Below are positions 43,152 through 54,642 of a DNA stretch of 64,000 bases, one piece after another. The position numbers and the translations under genes were made by a program. Location: positions 440,990-504,989 of the forward strand of contig BCKL01000019.1 of the NCBI GenBank assembly GCA_001600635.1, written 5' to 3'. This stretch comes from Leucosporidium creatinivorum (taxonomy: Eukaryota; Basidiomycota; Microbotryomycetes; Leucosporidiales; Leucosporidiaceae). Under the pieces are notes generated by a model. It saw only the letters and a program-made list of their open reading frames with translations. It did no database searches and had not been told where the DNA came from. Position 1 is the first letter of the stretch. The number at the start of each line of letters is the position of its first letter.

Positions 43152-45472
43152 CTATTGCGAAGCGACCCCAGCGAGATGAGAAGAGAAAGCCTGAGGCATG
43201 CCCTCTGCCGAAAGGTAATCCGAGGAAGCTGCTCGGATCGAGAGTCAGCTCGAGAGGGATGCTCACAGCGAGCCAATGTGCTCACCCTTAGAAGAGAGTC
43301 CGCGCACAAGGTCGCCGATAGTGACTGAGTGCTGAGATAGCTTGAGAGATGAGCGAGAGGGCGGGCGAAGGCTGACTTTGAGGGCTGGTGGAGGCCAGGT
43401 CAAGTCAGCGATGCTCTGATCGAGAGTGAGGGACACACTAGAGAACCCAAGCCACTCACCGACCTGTTTGCTCTCCCCCGGCTCCGTGTTGACCCTCAAC
43501 AGCTCGAGCATCTCCAAGCCTTTCATCGCCAGAGGGTCGGTCTGCAGCGCCAACGAGGTGAAGATGCTCCTGGCGGACTCGAGCGATGCTTTGAGAGTGT
43601 CGGATCCGATGCGGAGGGCGTAGACGACCGAGACGAGCTGCTCAGCAAGCGAACCGAGTCAGCTCGGCGCTACCCCTTCTTCGTCTTCGCGCTTGAAATC
43701 AACGACTCACCGCAGCCACAAACACTCCCAGAAGCACCATCCCCTCCAACCTCCCACCCTCTCCCACCATCGCCTGCATCCTCCTCGCCGCCTCCACCAA
43801 CTCCATCGCATCCCTCACCGACTCCTCCATCTGCTCCTCCGACCTAACCACCACAACCGGGGCGACTCTCACCAGCAAGATCATCCTAATCAACACAACA
43901 TAGTACATCTGTCCATACTCGCCGAGCGAGTTGCCCTTCCTTTGCTTGACTGGCTCGGCGTTCGAGGCGAAGGGGAAGGGAGCCCACTCGCGGAGGTCGG
44001 AGGGGCAGGCGCTGATGAGAAGGGAGGTGAAGGCATAGGAGGCTATTTGGACGCTGGTGCTGGAGGATAGGGTGGGGTAGTTGGATGTGAAGGGTGCGGG
44101 AGGGGGCATGGTCGTCTGGCGGCCGGAGAGGAAGCCGTGTAGGAGCTCGAGGCGGGTGAGGTGGTGGATGTAGAGCGGAAAGAGTAGTGAGCATGAGTGA
44201 TCGGGACGTCCAGATGACCTGCAACGTACAGAAGAGGTCCAGCAGTAAGAGGAGCGCCCAGCAAGTGCACCGAGGTGAGCGCCGAGGAGAGAGCCGTCCA
44301 AGCTTCATGGAGCTGGTGAGTCTCTTGGAGGTAGATGCAACGCAGGACGTCGGCTCGGATCTTGGTTGGCGAGGGAGGGAGAACGGAGAGGATTCGAGAG
44401 GCGGTTTGGTCTAAAGGGCGATTCGGCGGTCAGCTCGATTCGACGCTCTAGAGCCTGAACGACTCACAGAACGTGTCGCTACGAGGATCAGGTCCTGAGT
44501 AGCGAGCTCCATTGGCGCAGACGAGTAGGAGTAGTGCTTGGAGCTCGGGGTCGAGCGTAGAGTCCTTGCGAGCGGAAGCCGAGACGAGCTCGCGCAGAGC
44601 CGGCGCCGAAACGAGGGGATAGAGCGGGTTGACGTGCTCGAGGTAGAGTTCGGCGAGTCTGTGGAGGGGGACAGAGTGAGTGGAGGTCATGGCGGACCGT
44701 CAAGAAGGCTAATCACGCCGCAAGATCCGAAGGCAGGTCGACCGAGCTTGCTTCCATCGCCGAAACGTTACGAGGGACCGTAGCCCTCACGAACGCCGCC
44801 TCAATTCCCTCCATACTGTTCAGAAGCTTCATATCCCACTGATTGAGCAGCTGTATCGGACAAGCGAGCCCAAAATCAGCTTCCCCTCCCCACTCGCCCG
44901 CTCCGTCGCGGCATCTCACCTTCTTGCAGTACCCCAACGCACTCTCCGGCGCAATGCTGACGATATCAAAGGTCCTGGCACTTCCCTGCAAGTCCCAGCC
45001 GTCGAACCAGCCCTTCTGAGGTGGCTGCTGAGCGGCGACGGGAGGAGGAGGAGGAGGATGAGGACGAGGAAGCGGCGCGGTGGCTCGGCGTGGAGGTTGC
45101 ACACGTAGAGGGACTCTAAAAAGGTGTAAAATCAGCCTCTGAACCGTCTGAAGGCTGTGCGAAGACTCACTCCGACTCGCGCGCTCCGCTCTCAGCACTC
45201 GTCGAGCGAGCTCTCTTCGGCTTGCTCTCCTTCTCCGGCGATGAAGCAGGCGACGAACTCCCTTCAGGCCAGATACACACCTTTTCATGCCTATCGCATC
45301 GCTCGCAAGAAGTTGGCGGCCCCGTCTTGTTGCCTACGTCGCGCGGGGGAGAGGGTCAGCCACGCGTCGCTCTTGTAGGTGAGACGAGCAGCTCACAGCT
45401 TCGGCGTAGACGTCTGCACTCTAGACATGCCTTTGGGCGTGTAGGCGAGCTGCGAGGCAAGGTGAGAGCCAT
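43152..45472 (-). CDS. Zn2Cys6 transcription factor (tandem pair, copy 2)
   Basis: Paralogue of the preceding gene in the same orientation. Start MALTLPRSSPTRPKACLECR continues RLRRSC, an intron, then NKTGPPTSCERCDRHEKVC: all six zinc-ligand cysteines are present. Regulatory-region blocks mirror copy 1: DGWDLQGSARTFDIVSIAPE, LAELYLEHVNPLYPLVSAPA, LQALLLLVCANGARYSGPDP, RADVLRCIYLQETHQLHEAW, LTRLELLHGFLSGRQTTMPP. The linker is shorter and richer in Pro than in copy 1. The 3' end has two readings: stop at 43263 if a GTGAGC...GCTGAC...GAGCAG intron is retained, or 43152 if it is spliced, as adopted because the intron signals are canonical. Confidence 0.8.
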
Positions 45473-45849
45473 AAGCAGGATGAGGCGTGAGAGACAGGCG
45501 CGAGGAGAGGAGTCGAGGCTTAGGTAGGGCGGACGGGCATGCAGTCAGGTGCAAGTCGAGTCGTCGAGGAGAGCTATAGAGCTAGCTAGATCGGTGGCCT
45601 GAGCGAATGTAGTGGTGTTGCAGTGCTACAAGCGCTCTTAGGCTCGGCAGCCGACCGCCGAGATCATCGCCGAGCTCGGGCGAAACTCTCTCGCTTGCCC
45701 TCTGCTGTGCCAGCTGCCGGTCGAGTCGCTGGTGAATTCCGATGCATCAAGAATTACCCATCATTGCCTTCACCACTAAGCTCGAGCCTCCCACCCAGCC
45801 CATCTCCACCCCTCGCCCTTCCTTTTCCAACGCCGACACCTGACAAGAA
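45473..45849. other. Intergenic; 3' flank of the F-box-like pseudogene
   Basis: 377 bp. The part from about 45640 to 45800 is recognisably homologous, in inverted orientation, to 59390-59550 downstream of the intact F-box-like gene, so the duplicated block extends beyond the coding region here. Confidence 0.6.
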
Positions 45850-47087
45850 TCACCTCCTGCTCTTCATCGTCGGTGTCGAGCTACACACATCTACACCTCG
45901 CCCCCCGCATTCCCGTTGCAGCTTCTCCTGGTCCTCAGGGTCCTCGAGGCGGCGCACGTCAAGTCGACGAAGGGAAGGGGAGGCGTCCTCGGCGAGAAGG
46001 GCGAGGAGAGCGGCGAGTGACATGGGAAGGAGGGAAAGGTCGAGTGTTCGTAGGGTCGAGGGAAGCCGAATGAGGAAGCCCGTTTCCTCGATGAGAGCCG
46101 CGAGCTTCTGATGATGAAAGCCTGAAGAGAGTCGGAGGCTTCGGAGGTGGTGGCAGGAGGAGCATGCTGCGATGATGTTGTCGAGCATCTCCAGGGTAGG
46201 AGGAGGGATGGGAAGCTGTAGATAGCGTGGCCCTTTTTCCCATGGGCCGACGAGGAGCTCGAGGCATGTGAGGGAGGTGAAGCGAGCGAAGCTGGGGAGG
46301 GGGAGGTGGCCTGGGAGGATGAGACGGCGGAGGGAGGTAGTCGAGTCGGTAAGAAGGTAGTCCAGGGTTTGATCGAGGTCGAGCCGAGTGCCGTACAGCT
46401 CGATGTACTCGAGCGCGAGTTGCTTGAGTTGGATGGGAGGAGGAGGAGGTAAGGGCTCTACGAGCCGAGAATCGAGAATCTGCAGCTTGACGAGGTCCCG
46501 CAGGGCCGAGAAGGCTATGATCTCGCCGCCTTGAATGCGGTTACTGTTCAGCGAGCCTATACGTAGGCAGGTGAAGTGTTGGAGAGGTTGAGAATCGTTT
46601 CCAGTGGGATCGGCCAGCCGCGGTAGCCAGAGGCCAGCAGCCCCTGCAGGTTGGGGCAGAGGGAGATCGCCCGTTCGATGTACTCAGCAGTGGCCAAGCT
46701 TGCCGAGAATCGGTCCTCCGAGAGGCCAATACGCCAGACCTTGCGAGCGAGATGGGGCGCTTGCTCCAAAGTCGCGAGGAGCCGGTCGCCCGACGCGTAT
46801 CGCCCCAGGACGTTTTCCCAACTTCCTCCTCTTTCGGAGAAGTAGACGGTGTGGTAGAGGGCCGCTTGAGAAAAGGGGAGGAGGGATTTGGAGATGAGGC
46901 AGAGCTCGGCGGCGGCTTTGGTGCTTCCCTCGTCGACGAGGCTGGTGATGGCTTCCTGGACGACGAGGGCAAGTACTTCGAGAGGTAGGCGAGGGCTAGA
47001 TGTGGACTGAGAGGACACGGCGAGGCTGGAGGACGATGCCGAAGATGGAGAAGGAGGAGAGAGAGGGCCGGCCGAGCAGAGGCGCAT
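45850..47087 (-). pseudogene. Frameshifted F-box-like / leucine-rich protein gene
   Basis: Inverted paralogue of the intact single-exon gene at 58105-59349. Shared blocks include LPLEVLALVVQEAITSLVDE, AAAELCLISKSLLPFSQAAL, NLQGLLASGYRGWPIPLE, LKQLALEYIELYGTRLDLDQ and HLRSLRLSSGFHHQKLAALI. Around 46575-46580 one base is missing relative to the paralogue (CTCTCCAAC against CTCGTTCAAC), shifting the frame to a stop at 46557; before and after this point both frames are otherwise open. The single lesion suggests a young pseudogene, or an assembly error. A start at 47087 (MRLCSAGPLSPPSPS) aligns with MHLRSAG of the intact copy; upstream ATGs exist at 47129 and 47185. Confidence 0.75.
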
Positions 47088-47763
47088 GGCAGGTGTCGAG
47101 CTTGGTAGCTGTAGCAGACCGAGAGGCAAGGAAAAAAAGACTCGTCAGCTCGGATCCACCGGCAGATAAGGCCGCCCAAAAGCACAGCTCACCTCCATTG
47201 AGACGAGACCTGCGAGCGTCGAAGCTAGGGCTTTGAAGCAGCGATATGGCCTACGTACAGAGAAAGGAAAGCAGACGAGTGGTGATCATCAATCCAAGAC
47301 CGCACTGACAGGGCTGCTGGCCTCCTCGTCTCTCGCTGAGCTCCCGCGACGACTGGAAAGCGCGACACCCTCCCTCTCCTGCCTCTACCCAGAAACAGGC
47401 CTGACCGGAAAGCAGCAGCGACTCACCGAGACCTGAACTACCAATCTCACGCTCTCGTGAAGCCCCAGAAGCGAGCCCTAAGCCGTCGTTCCGCACGCGG
47501 CGACGTGAGAAAGCCTGCGCGCTGAGCCAGCGACTGATACGCTACAGCAAACAGCAAGACGACGAGCTGTTACAGTCGGTGAGACCACCGGGATCCGTTT
47601 CGATGAACGAGCACGTTGAGACGAGGAAGACGAGGAAAGAGGCGGAGCGAAACCCTCGTTCGGTCGTTCTGCCCCGAGCAATGATGGAAAAGGGGGACTT
47701 CTCGCTTGTACTCGCCGAAGCTCTCGGGACCAGCTGAAAGCTAGCAGAATTTCTACTGCTCTT
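47088..47763. other. Intergenic region
   Basis: 676 bp between the F-box-like pseudogene start and the stop of the third Zn2Cys6 gene, both on the minus strand. No gene recognised. Confidence 0.5.
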
Positions 47764-49887
47764 TTACAGCACCAGCGGACAACCGCCCTCAACAAAGCTC
47801 TCCTGCCACCTCCTCCCCTCGGCGCCCCAAGCAGCCATCAGACACGTCTCGACGACCTTGGAGGAAGCCGACCCGCGCCATTGACACCGTTGGGAGAATT
47901 GGAGGAAGGTGTTGCGCGTGGGGCCGAGGGCTTCGCAGCCGCAGAGGATGAGGGGCCAGGAGAGGCCGACTTCGGAGCCGAGGGCTGTCGGAGGGGAGCG
48001 AGGAGGGTTAGCTCGGCGCTTGATATGAGGCGGGAGGAAAGAAGGGAGGAAGAGACGAGCAGCTCACGGATTTCCTCCAACGCCTTGACGCACTCCTCCA
48101 CGCACCTCTGCACCCTTCCATCCCTCCTCTGCACCCCAAACCCCACCCTCAATACGAAAACCCTCAGCCCATTCCTCCAGGCTTCATTCCCCAACTGCAC
48201 CCTCCTCGGCCTCGTCTCCCACCTCTCCTCCCACGCCTTCTTCTCGCTCAACAGCCCGTCCAGCTCGTCTAGCTCTTGCTGCACGCCGATGCGAGCCCAG
48301 ACGTCCTCCGACGAGGAGGAGATGGAGAGAGAGACAGTGAGGTTATGGATCCGACGCCAGAGGTCGAACACTTCCTGCGAGGCGCCCAGCAGTTTCTCGG
48401 CCGAGAGAGAGCCGGAGGTGGCGGAGGGGGATTTGAGCCAGAGGAGCGAGTCGCAGGGCTGTTGACGGCCTACTCGGTCGGCGATGGTGTAGACTGAGTG
48501 GAGCATGATCCTGTGTGTGTATGTAGGGCGAGGAGGGGTCAGTGAAGTGTGATGTGAGGTCGGCGAGTGGCTTCGGCGGCTAAGCGGAGTGAGAGGCAGG
48601 AGAGCGAACGCACATGGCTGCTGACATGGATGTTGGAGAGAGCTTGTGTAGTTCGAGTAGCGGCTTCTCGGCGGCGATCAGGAGGGAAGGGATGAGTTTG
48701 GCGTCGCCCGAGGACATCTGCTCGGTCGGGAAGGGGTCAGCTAATCCGCTCTCCCAAACTCGAGGGAAGTCAAACAGCTCACAGCCTGCAACACAAGCAT
48801 CATCACCGCCGATCCTCTCGACTCCAACTCCGCCACCGACTCTGCCGCTCCATCCTCCCTCGTCGCCGCCTTCCTCAACAAGCTCAACGCCGTCTTCGAA
48901 TGCTCCCTGGCCAGCTGACCAAGCTTAACCAACTGCCCCTCCTCATCCACCAGCGTCCCCAACCTCACGCTCTGTCTCCCCAAATTAGCCGCATGGACAC
49001 AACTCAACGAGAAGCTCGCATGAAGGAGCGCCGAACCCTCCCCCTCCTGCTGCTCGATGCCGGCCGTCCCTGCGGCGGAGGAAAGGAGCGAAGGAACGAC
49101 GTTGAGGTAGAAGTTATCCTCATCGTGTTCGGCTACTACTGTGCGAGCCATCGTTGAGGCAAAGTAGGCGAGAAGAGAGGAGGGGGAGGTGTCGGGGAGG
49201 ATGCCCGCGCCGAGCAGGGAGGTTGCGGCTGCTGCCGGGGCGGGGGAGATCGATGCGAGGGTAGAGAGTGGGTCGAGGCTGTGCGAGGATGATGTACCCT
49301 GTCCATCCTGGTCGTTGGCATCGTCAACGTCTCCCCTAGAGAGCGAAGGGCAGCGGGTCAGCGGATGCGCGGACAGCGGAGCTGTAGAGCGATACGCACC
49401 AGCTGCCGATGAAGAGGGAAGGTGAAAGAGCTGCTAGCGAATCGAGAAGCTCCCTTTCTGCTGCTGTGGAAGTCCCCGCCGGCGATTCGGAAGGCCAGAG
49501 CAATGCGTCGACTGATCCTCCTGCAGCAGCGGGCGGCGGCTGAGGCAGCGGAAGGGGAGCGAGTGATGGGCTGATATGCTGCTGCTGTAGCTCGACGGGT
49601 GGGCTCGGCGATGGTGGCGAAAGGTTTTGAGCTGCAGCCGACTCGCTCCTGCTCCTCGTCCGTTTCTGAGGCGGCGCGTAGACACAAGCGATGGGGGTAT
49701 CGTAGCTGGCGCATCGTACGCAAGAAGGCTTGTCCTCACTGCAGCGCTGTAGCCCGTCAAGCGAAGGCGGTCAGCGACGAGCTTCGAAACGGGCTGGACC
49801 AAAGCTCACCTTCTTCATCGCTTTGCAAGCCATACAGGCTCCTCGTGAACGTTTGTGCTTCTTCTTGGGAGGTTCAGCCGAGCTCAT
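47764..49887 (-). CDS. Zn2Cys6 transcription factor (third copy type)
   Basis: Not closely similar to the tandem pair. N-terminus MSSAEPPKKKHKRSRGACMA continues CKAMKK, an intron (GTGAGC, GCTGACC, CTACAG), then RCSEDKPSCVRCASYDTPIA and C: a full zinc cluster preceded by a basic stretch. A Gln/Pro/Ser-rich linker follows, then a helical regulatory region with TSPSSLLAYFASTMARTVVA, YLNVVPSLLSSAAGTAGIEQ, KLGQLAREHSKTALSLLRKA and EVFDLWRRIHNLTVSLSISS. The C-terminus after the last intron (GTGAGCTGC donor, GCTAAC branch, CGACAG acceptor) reads SWPLILCGCEALGPTRNTFL, KVVETCLMAAWGAEGRRWQE and ends GGCPLVL at TAA 47764-47766, a layout typical of fungal_trans_2-type regulators. The unspliced reading would stop earlier at 47838. 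Confidence 0.85.
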
Positions 49888-50163
49888 TCCTGATGCGCGG
49901 GCAAGAGAGACGAAACGAGACGAGCAAAGATGGGAGGCAGCAGAGCAAGCGAGCGAGCTGCGCCGGCGAAGGTCAGGTGAGGGGTCGAGTGATGTGTCGA
50001 AGAGTCAAAGGCAGTGTACAGAGCGAGTATGCTCCGATATGATATCTAATTCGACTCGAGAGCAGCTTCCTCACTTCCCCTGCCAGTCCACTTCCAAAGC
50101 TCGGCAATCCCACTTCGCTCTCGCCGAACTCTCTGCCAAGTCCGAGTCTACAAGTACATTCCT

Positions 50164-52232
50164 TCACCGCCGCTGCCGTTCCTTCTCCAGTACATCTACA
50201 TCCTCTCTCGCCCACTCAGTATACACCATATCGCTCCACAGCCGATAGATCGGCTCCCCGAAGTGCACCGGATCCTTCATCCGCTCGCCGCCCATCGTAC
50301 GCGTGAGGGTGAAGAAGTCGATGACCTGTCGAGTGTGAAAGCGAGTTAGTGAAGAGAAGGGGAGGAGAAGAGAGAAGGAGGGCAAGACGAACAGTCAATC
50401 CTAACCGAGTAGCCCACTCGGCGATGACCCCGTTGGTCGCTTTGAGCATGATGTTGTTGCGCAACACCTTGGTAGGGATATACAGCTTCGGCAGCCTACT
50501 CGGCGCCGTCGCGCTCGTCAAGTTGATGACCACCTTGCTCTTCACCCCCTTGACCATGGGCTCAATCTTCTCCAGCAACTCCCTCACTCCCTTCGTCGTA
50601 GCCATCGGAGCGTGCGACCCAATAGAGAGGTAGATCCGATCGGCTGGGTCGGCGAACCCTTCAAAATGGGAGGGCCAGGGTTTGGTACGGTCCCAGGGGA
50701 CTGAGTCGAGGAAGTCGGAGAGCGAGTAGGCGAGGAGGTGCGAAAGTTGCTCTTCGTCTTGCTCCTCGTCAGCGGGCACGAGTTGGCGCATGAACCACCA
50801 CTATTGGAAGACAGTGAAGAATTGGGTCAGCTACCGCCCTCTGCAACTAGAAAGCCCTCGACGCCACTTTTCCATCGAAGCTCGGCGGCGACCGAAGCAA
50901 CTCACCGAGAAAGTCAAGATAATCTCATCATTCCACGCCATCAGCACGGTCGGATGTCCCTCCTCCTCCGGCTTGTAAGCCAACGAATGGTTGGCTCCAA
51001 GCATCTCAGCATAAACAGGCAGCAATTTGCGCGAATTGGAATCGCCGAGGAAGCGGATCCATTTGCGAGGGTAGCCTGAGGGGAGGGGGGTGACGGCGAG
51101 GAGGGTGCAGGGGTGGGAAGTGAGAGCATCGAGGAAGGCGTAGGAGGAGGATTGGGGGAGCCAGGAGCCGGGGAGGTAGGTGAGGGAGGAGCAGAGGGGG
51201 AGGGAGTCGCCTTCGTGGGTGAGGGAGGAGCGGGCTGTTTTGCGAGTAAGAACGAGTGAGAGCGAGTGGTTAGTCATGTAGTCGCCGACCGAGATCATTC
51301 TCGACCACGAGAGAGCGAGGCGAAACCCACAAATCTTGAACGTTGGCACATCCCCCTCTTGATCAAACACCTGCGCTCCCCTCCAATCCATGCCCGAGTC
51401 CATCAGATACGTATAGTTGCACTCCTTCTGTCCGCAAGGCATTCCCGCCTTGCCACCCGGGAAGAAGTCCATATCGAGCACTACCTCGGCGGAAGCGGCG
51501 GGCGAGATTTGAGGCGTGACGGGAGGGAGGATGAGGAATTGGTAGACGCCCATGCTGGATTGGATGGGGTCCTCGAGAAGGCGGGTTTCGGAGGTGTAGT
51601 GCAGGCGCACGGTGAAGAAGGCGTTGGTGAGGTCGGAGCAGTCGAGGTATCGTCGCCGATCCCGAGGTCGAACGGTCACGTCTGTAGGGCGAGCAAGAGC
51701 GTCAGCGATTGTTTGATTCAATACAGAAGGATAGCGCACATTTACTGCCGACCTCAGTGACCCAAAACCCCGCTTCCCTCCGCGCTTCAAGAACCTCTGC
51801 CGTGCCGCACCCCGAGCCCAGCTCGCCCTCCCCTCCTCCAGCGCCGAGCTCCATAGCAACGTTACTCCAAGCAGTCTGCGCCGTTTCTCGATAAAATATC
51901 GCCGCCGAGATGAGCGCACAAGCTGCAGCAATCGCAAACAAGAGATGCCGAGTCCCAAACGTCTTGGTGGTCGTCCTGAACCCTCCTCGCTCCCCTCCAC
52001 TTGGCCCAGCCAGCAGCCTGTACCCTCCCGGTTCCCCTTCCACCAGCTTCTCGGAATCTTGTAGATCGTCCTCCTCGGTCCAAGTGGGCGATTGAGGCGA
52101 AGGAGCAGCCGAGACGGTGTCGACGTAGGCGCGTCTCGTTGAGGAGGAGAAGACCATGTTGGGCGAAGGCTCGACCAGGACGGGCGAGAGGGGGAGCAAG
52201 GGCGTGTCCATGCTTAATCGTCGGCGCGCCAT
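50164..52232 (-). CDS. Type II membrane SGNH / PC-esterase-like protein
   Basis: About 590 residues in a handful of exons. A cytosolic N-terminus of ~100 residues precedes one transmembrane segment (LLFAIAAACALISAAIFY), giving a type II Golgi-like topology. The luminal part has a beta-rich first half (YQFLILPPVTPQISPAASAE, CGQKECNYTYLMDSGMDW), then the GDS motif IRFLGDSNSRKLLPVYAEML and, near the C-terminus, DPVHFGEPIYRLWSDMVYTE, supplying the D-x-x-H pair of the SGNH triad. This resembles PC-esterase/TBL/Cas1/NXPE-type proteins that acetylate or de-esterify glycans; a direct role in glycan O-acetylation is inference. The start is the ATG MARRRLSMDTPLLPL; the stop is TGA 50164-50166. Confidence 0.72.
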
Positions 52233-52686
52233 CTTGTGCTGCTGTAGGGGAGCAGCCCCGACCGAGGCGACGAGTAGAGGTGATGGAGTGGAAACAAGCA
52301 ACGCGACTGAGACCGCCGGCGCGAGAGCTCACGAGGGCTGGGCCGAGAGGGCGCCAGGCGCGCGAAGAGCTCTATTTCGCTACAGCTCGAACAAAGGTGC
52401 AGCATTCGCGCATCACAGAGCAGATAATGTAAGCCGAACCGAATACGAGAAAGCAAGCCTCTCTAATCAGACTTATTCTCGGCGCCCCTTGCTGCTCCAA
52501 GATCTATTCTTCGCCCTCGGGTCGATCTCACAAGGACAGGGTATCGTATCGTCAAATCGTTCATCAAAAAATGTGGCCATCTACCGTCTATAATCACCTC
52601 GCTTCCTCCCAATAAATACCTCCCTCCTCCCACCGCACTCAGCTCGGCGCGCGCTCCCCGCCCCTCCCATTCCCCAGGCGCCTAGC
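52233..52686. other. Intergenic region
   Basis: 454 bp; promoter of the SGNH-like gene and 3' UTR of the GDP-mannose transporter. No gene seen. Confidence 0.5.
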
Positions 52687-54642
52687 CTACCGATCCCGCT
52701 GGTGCGAAGCAGGCTGCTCGTTCAGCTGCAGTTCGGAGGCTTCCCGTTGCTCCTGTTGGTTGAGGAGCGGTACAGCTACTTCCTCTTGAGGCTCGTCGCG
52801 CGAAGGGAGGTAGGCTGTTCGATCGCATCGCATCGCCGAAGGTCAGCTCGTCGTCATTGTCGGGGGGGAGGGAGGAGGGAGATGGAGGAGGAAGAAGGGG
52901 AAAAGAGCAACTCACCAGCCTGCGCCTTCTTCTTCTGCTCGTTACTCAGCTGCTTGGCGTGGGTATAAAGCAGCCCAGCAGCGAAGCCGAGGGAAACGGC
53001 ACTGACGCTCCGTAGCGTGACGGGGTCGTTGAAGAAGATCATGCCCGAGACGGCTACGGGGAGCTTGTTGAGCGCGCCGATCATGCTGTTGAGTACCGAA
53101 GGGAGGTCAGCGAAGAGGCGAGAGGGGGGGAACGAGAAGGAGGGAAGGAGCGCACGAGTAGGTCGTGGAGGAGGTGACTCGGATGCACCATGCGCTGTGG
53201 TGGAATGGGTGGGTCAGCTTTGGTTTCCGAGATGGAAGACACGCTCCGACTCACCTGCAGAACGAAATGAAGACGGCCACTCCACCCGAGAGGATCATGG
53301 CAAAGATGAGGTAATTCCGATCCGCTGGGGGGCTGTGCTCGTACAAAGAAGGTCAGCGATCGAGCCCCATACATCGACAACCTCTCAAGCCAACGCACAA
53401 GTTTTTGGAAAAGTTGTCCGAGTTCCACCCTTCGGTGACGAGAGAAGCGACGAGCAGCACGGGGATGGAGATGGCGTTGTTGTAGAACGAAGTCTGCCAA
53501 TCGGTGAAGCCCATCGACTTGATCTTCTTGCGCATGCCGAGGATCTGTTGTGCCGCTCACACTGGTCAGCAACTCGATTCTCGGCGAGGGGAAGGGATGA
53601 AGAGGGGAGGAGCAACGCACGTAGGCAGCGCTGACGAGACAGTTGATGACGACCCAGATGTAGCCCAGTCCGGAGCTCGTCTCCGTGAGCGCTCCCTCGA
53701 GACCAGGAAGGATCTCGGGCGGCCAGATCCACGCCGAAATGTTGGGACTGGCGGCGATGAGCGAGGAGACGATCTGTTGTGATAGCGAGGAGTCTGAGCA
53801 GCCATCCAGGATGAGAAGAGCGAAAGCCGACGTACCATGAGCACGAAGGAGGCGAATTCGAGGGACGTGACCGTTCCGCCGAACCAGATCATCTCGCCGT
53901 AGGCCTGTTGAACGCAGCAAGTTGATCAGCGTTAAGCCTGCAGAATTGTAGCGAGGAGCAGCACGCACGATGAGAATGATGGTCAAGTTCTTGAAGATGA
54001 CATAGACTGCAGATCCGAGAGATTAACGTCAGATCGGCGTTTCGCAGGAGTCGTTTCGCCTCGGGAGAGCAGTGAGTCGTACCGGGGATGGAAAGATGTT
54101 GCTGTGTAGATGTCAGGAGGTTAGTGACAGCTCCATCCCCGTTCATATCGCGTCGTTGCACTCGCTGCGAGAAGCGCAAGTTGAAGGAGCCGACGACTCA
54201 CCAGAGCTTTTGATCCCGAGTACATGAGCGAGACGAGTCCGAGTGATACCGGAGCCCAGCGCCTTGCCTCCTCCCAGCTAAAGTCAGGGTAATCCACGAC
54301 CTGTAGGGCGAACAAAGACCGTTAGCGAGCTGCGACGCGCCCAACCTCGAGCGAAAGCAGGACCTACACCACTACGTTTTGCTCCTGCTACAGCTGCAGC
54401 ACTGACGATCGATTGGATGGCCAACATGAGGAAGTTCATCGAGAAGTTGCGGCCCGAGACGATGTACTGTTGGGAGCAGACCTCAATCAGCTGCGTTTCT
54501 CGCCCTTTTGAAGCTCAACAAAGCTCACCTTGTTAGCCACCGTCATAGACAGACTAGCGATACACACGCTCAAGATGGACAGGGGCCCCTGATTGTTGGC
54601 CACGACGCTGGAAGCCGAGCCGACCATGGGCAAGGCGGCCAT
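52687..54642 (-). CDS. GDP-mannose transporter (Vrg4/Gmt1 type)
   Basis: A Golgi nucleotide-sugar antiporter supplying GDP-mannose for mannan, glycoprotein and capsule-type glycan synthesis. Family signatures in order: [64 protein letters not shown], the substrate motif [13 protein letters not shown], and [20 protein letters not shown] followed by [19 protein letters not shown] and GALNK are the nucleotide-sugar recognition motifs of Vrg4. The tail after the last intron reads [18 protein letters not shown] and ends QRDR. The gene is heavily split (about 11 exons), including a 19-nt exon at 54083-54101. The start at 54642 (MAALPMVGS) has GCATGGCC context; the same frame stays open upstream through a Ser-rich stretch without a good ATG, so an extra 5' exon is possible. 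Confidence 0.9.
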
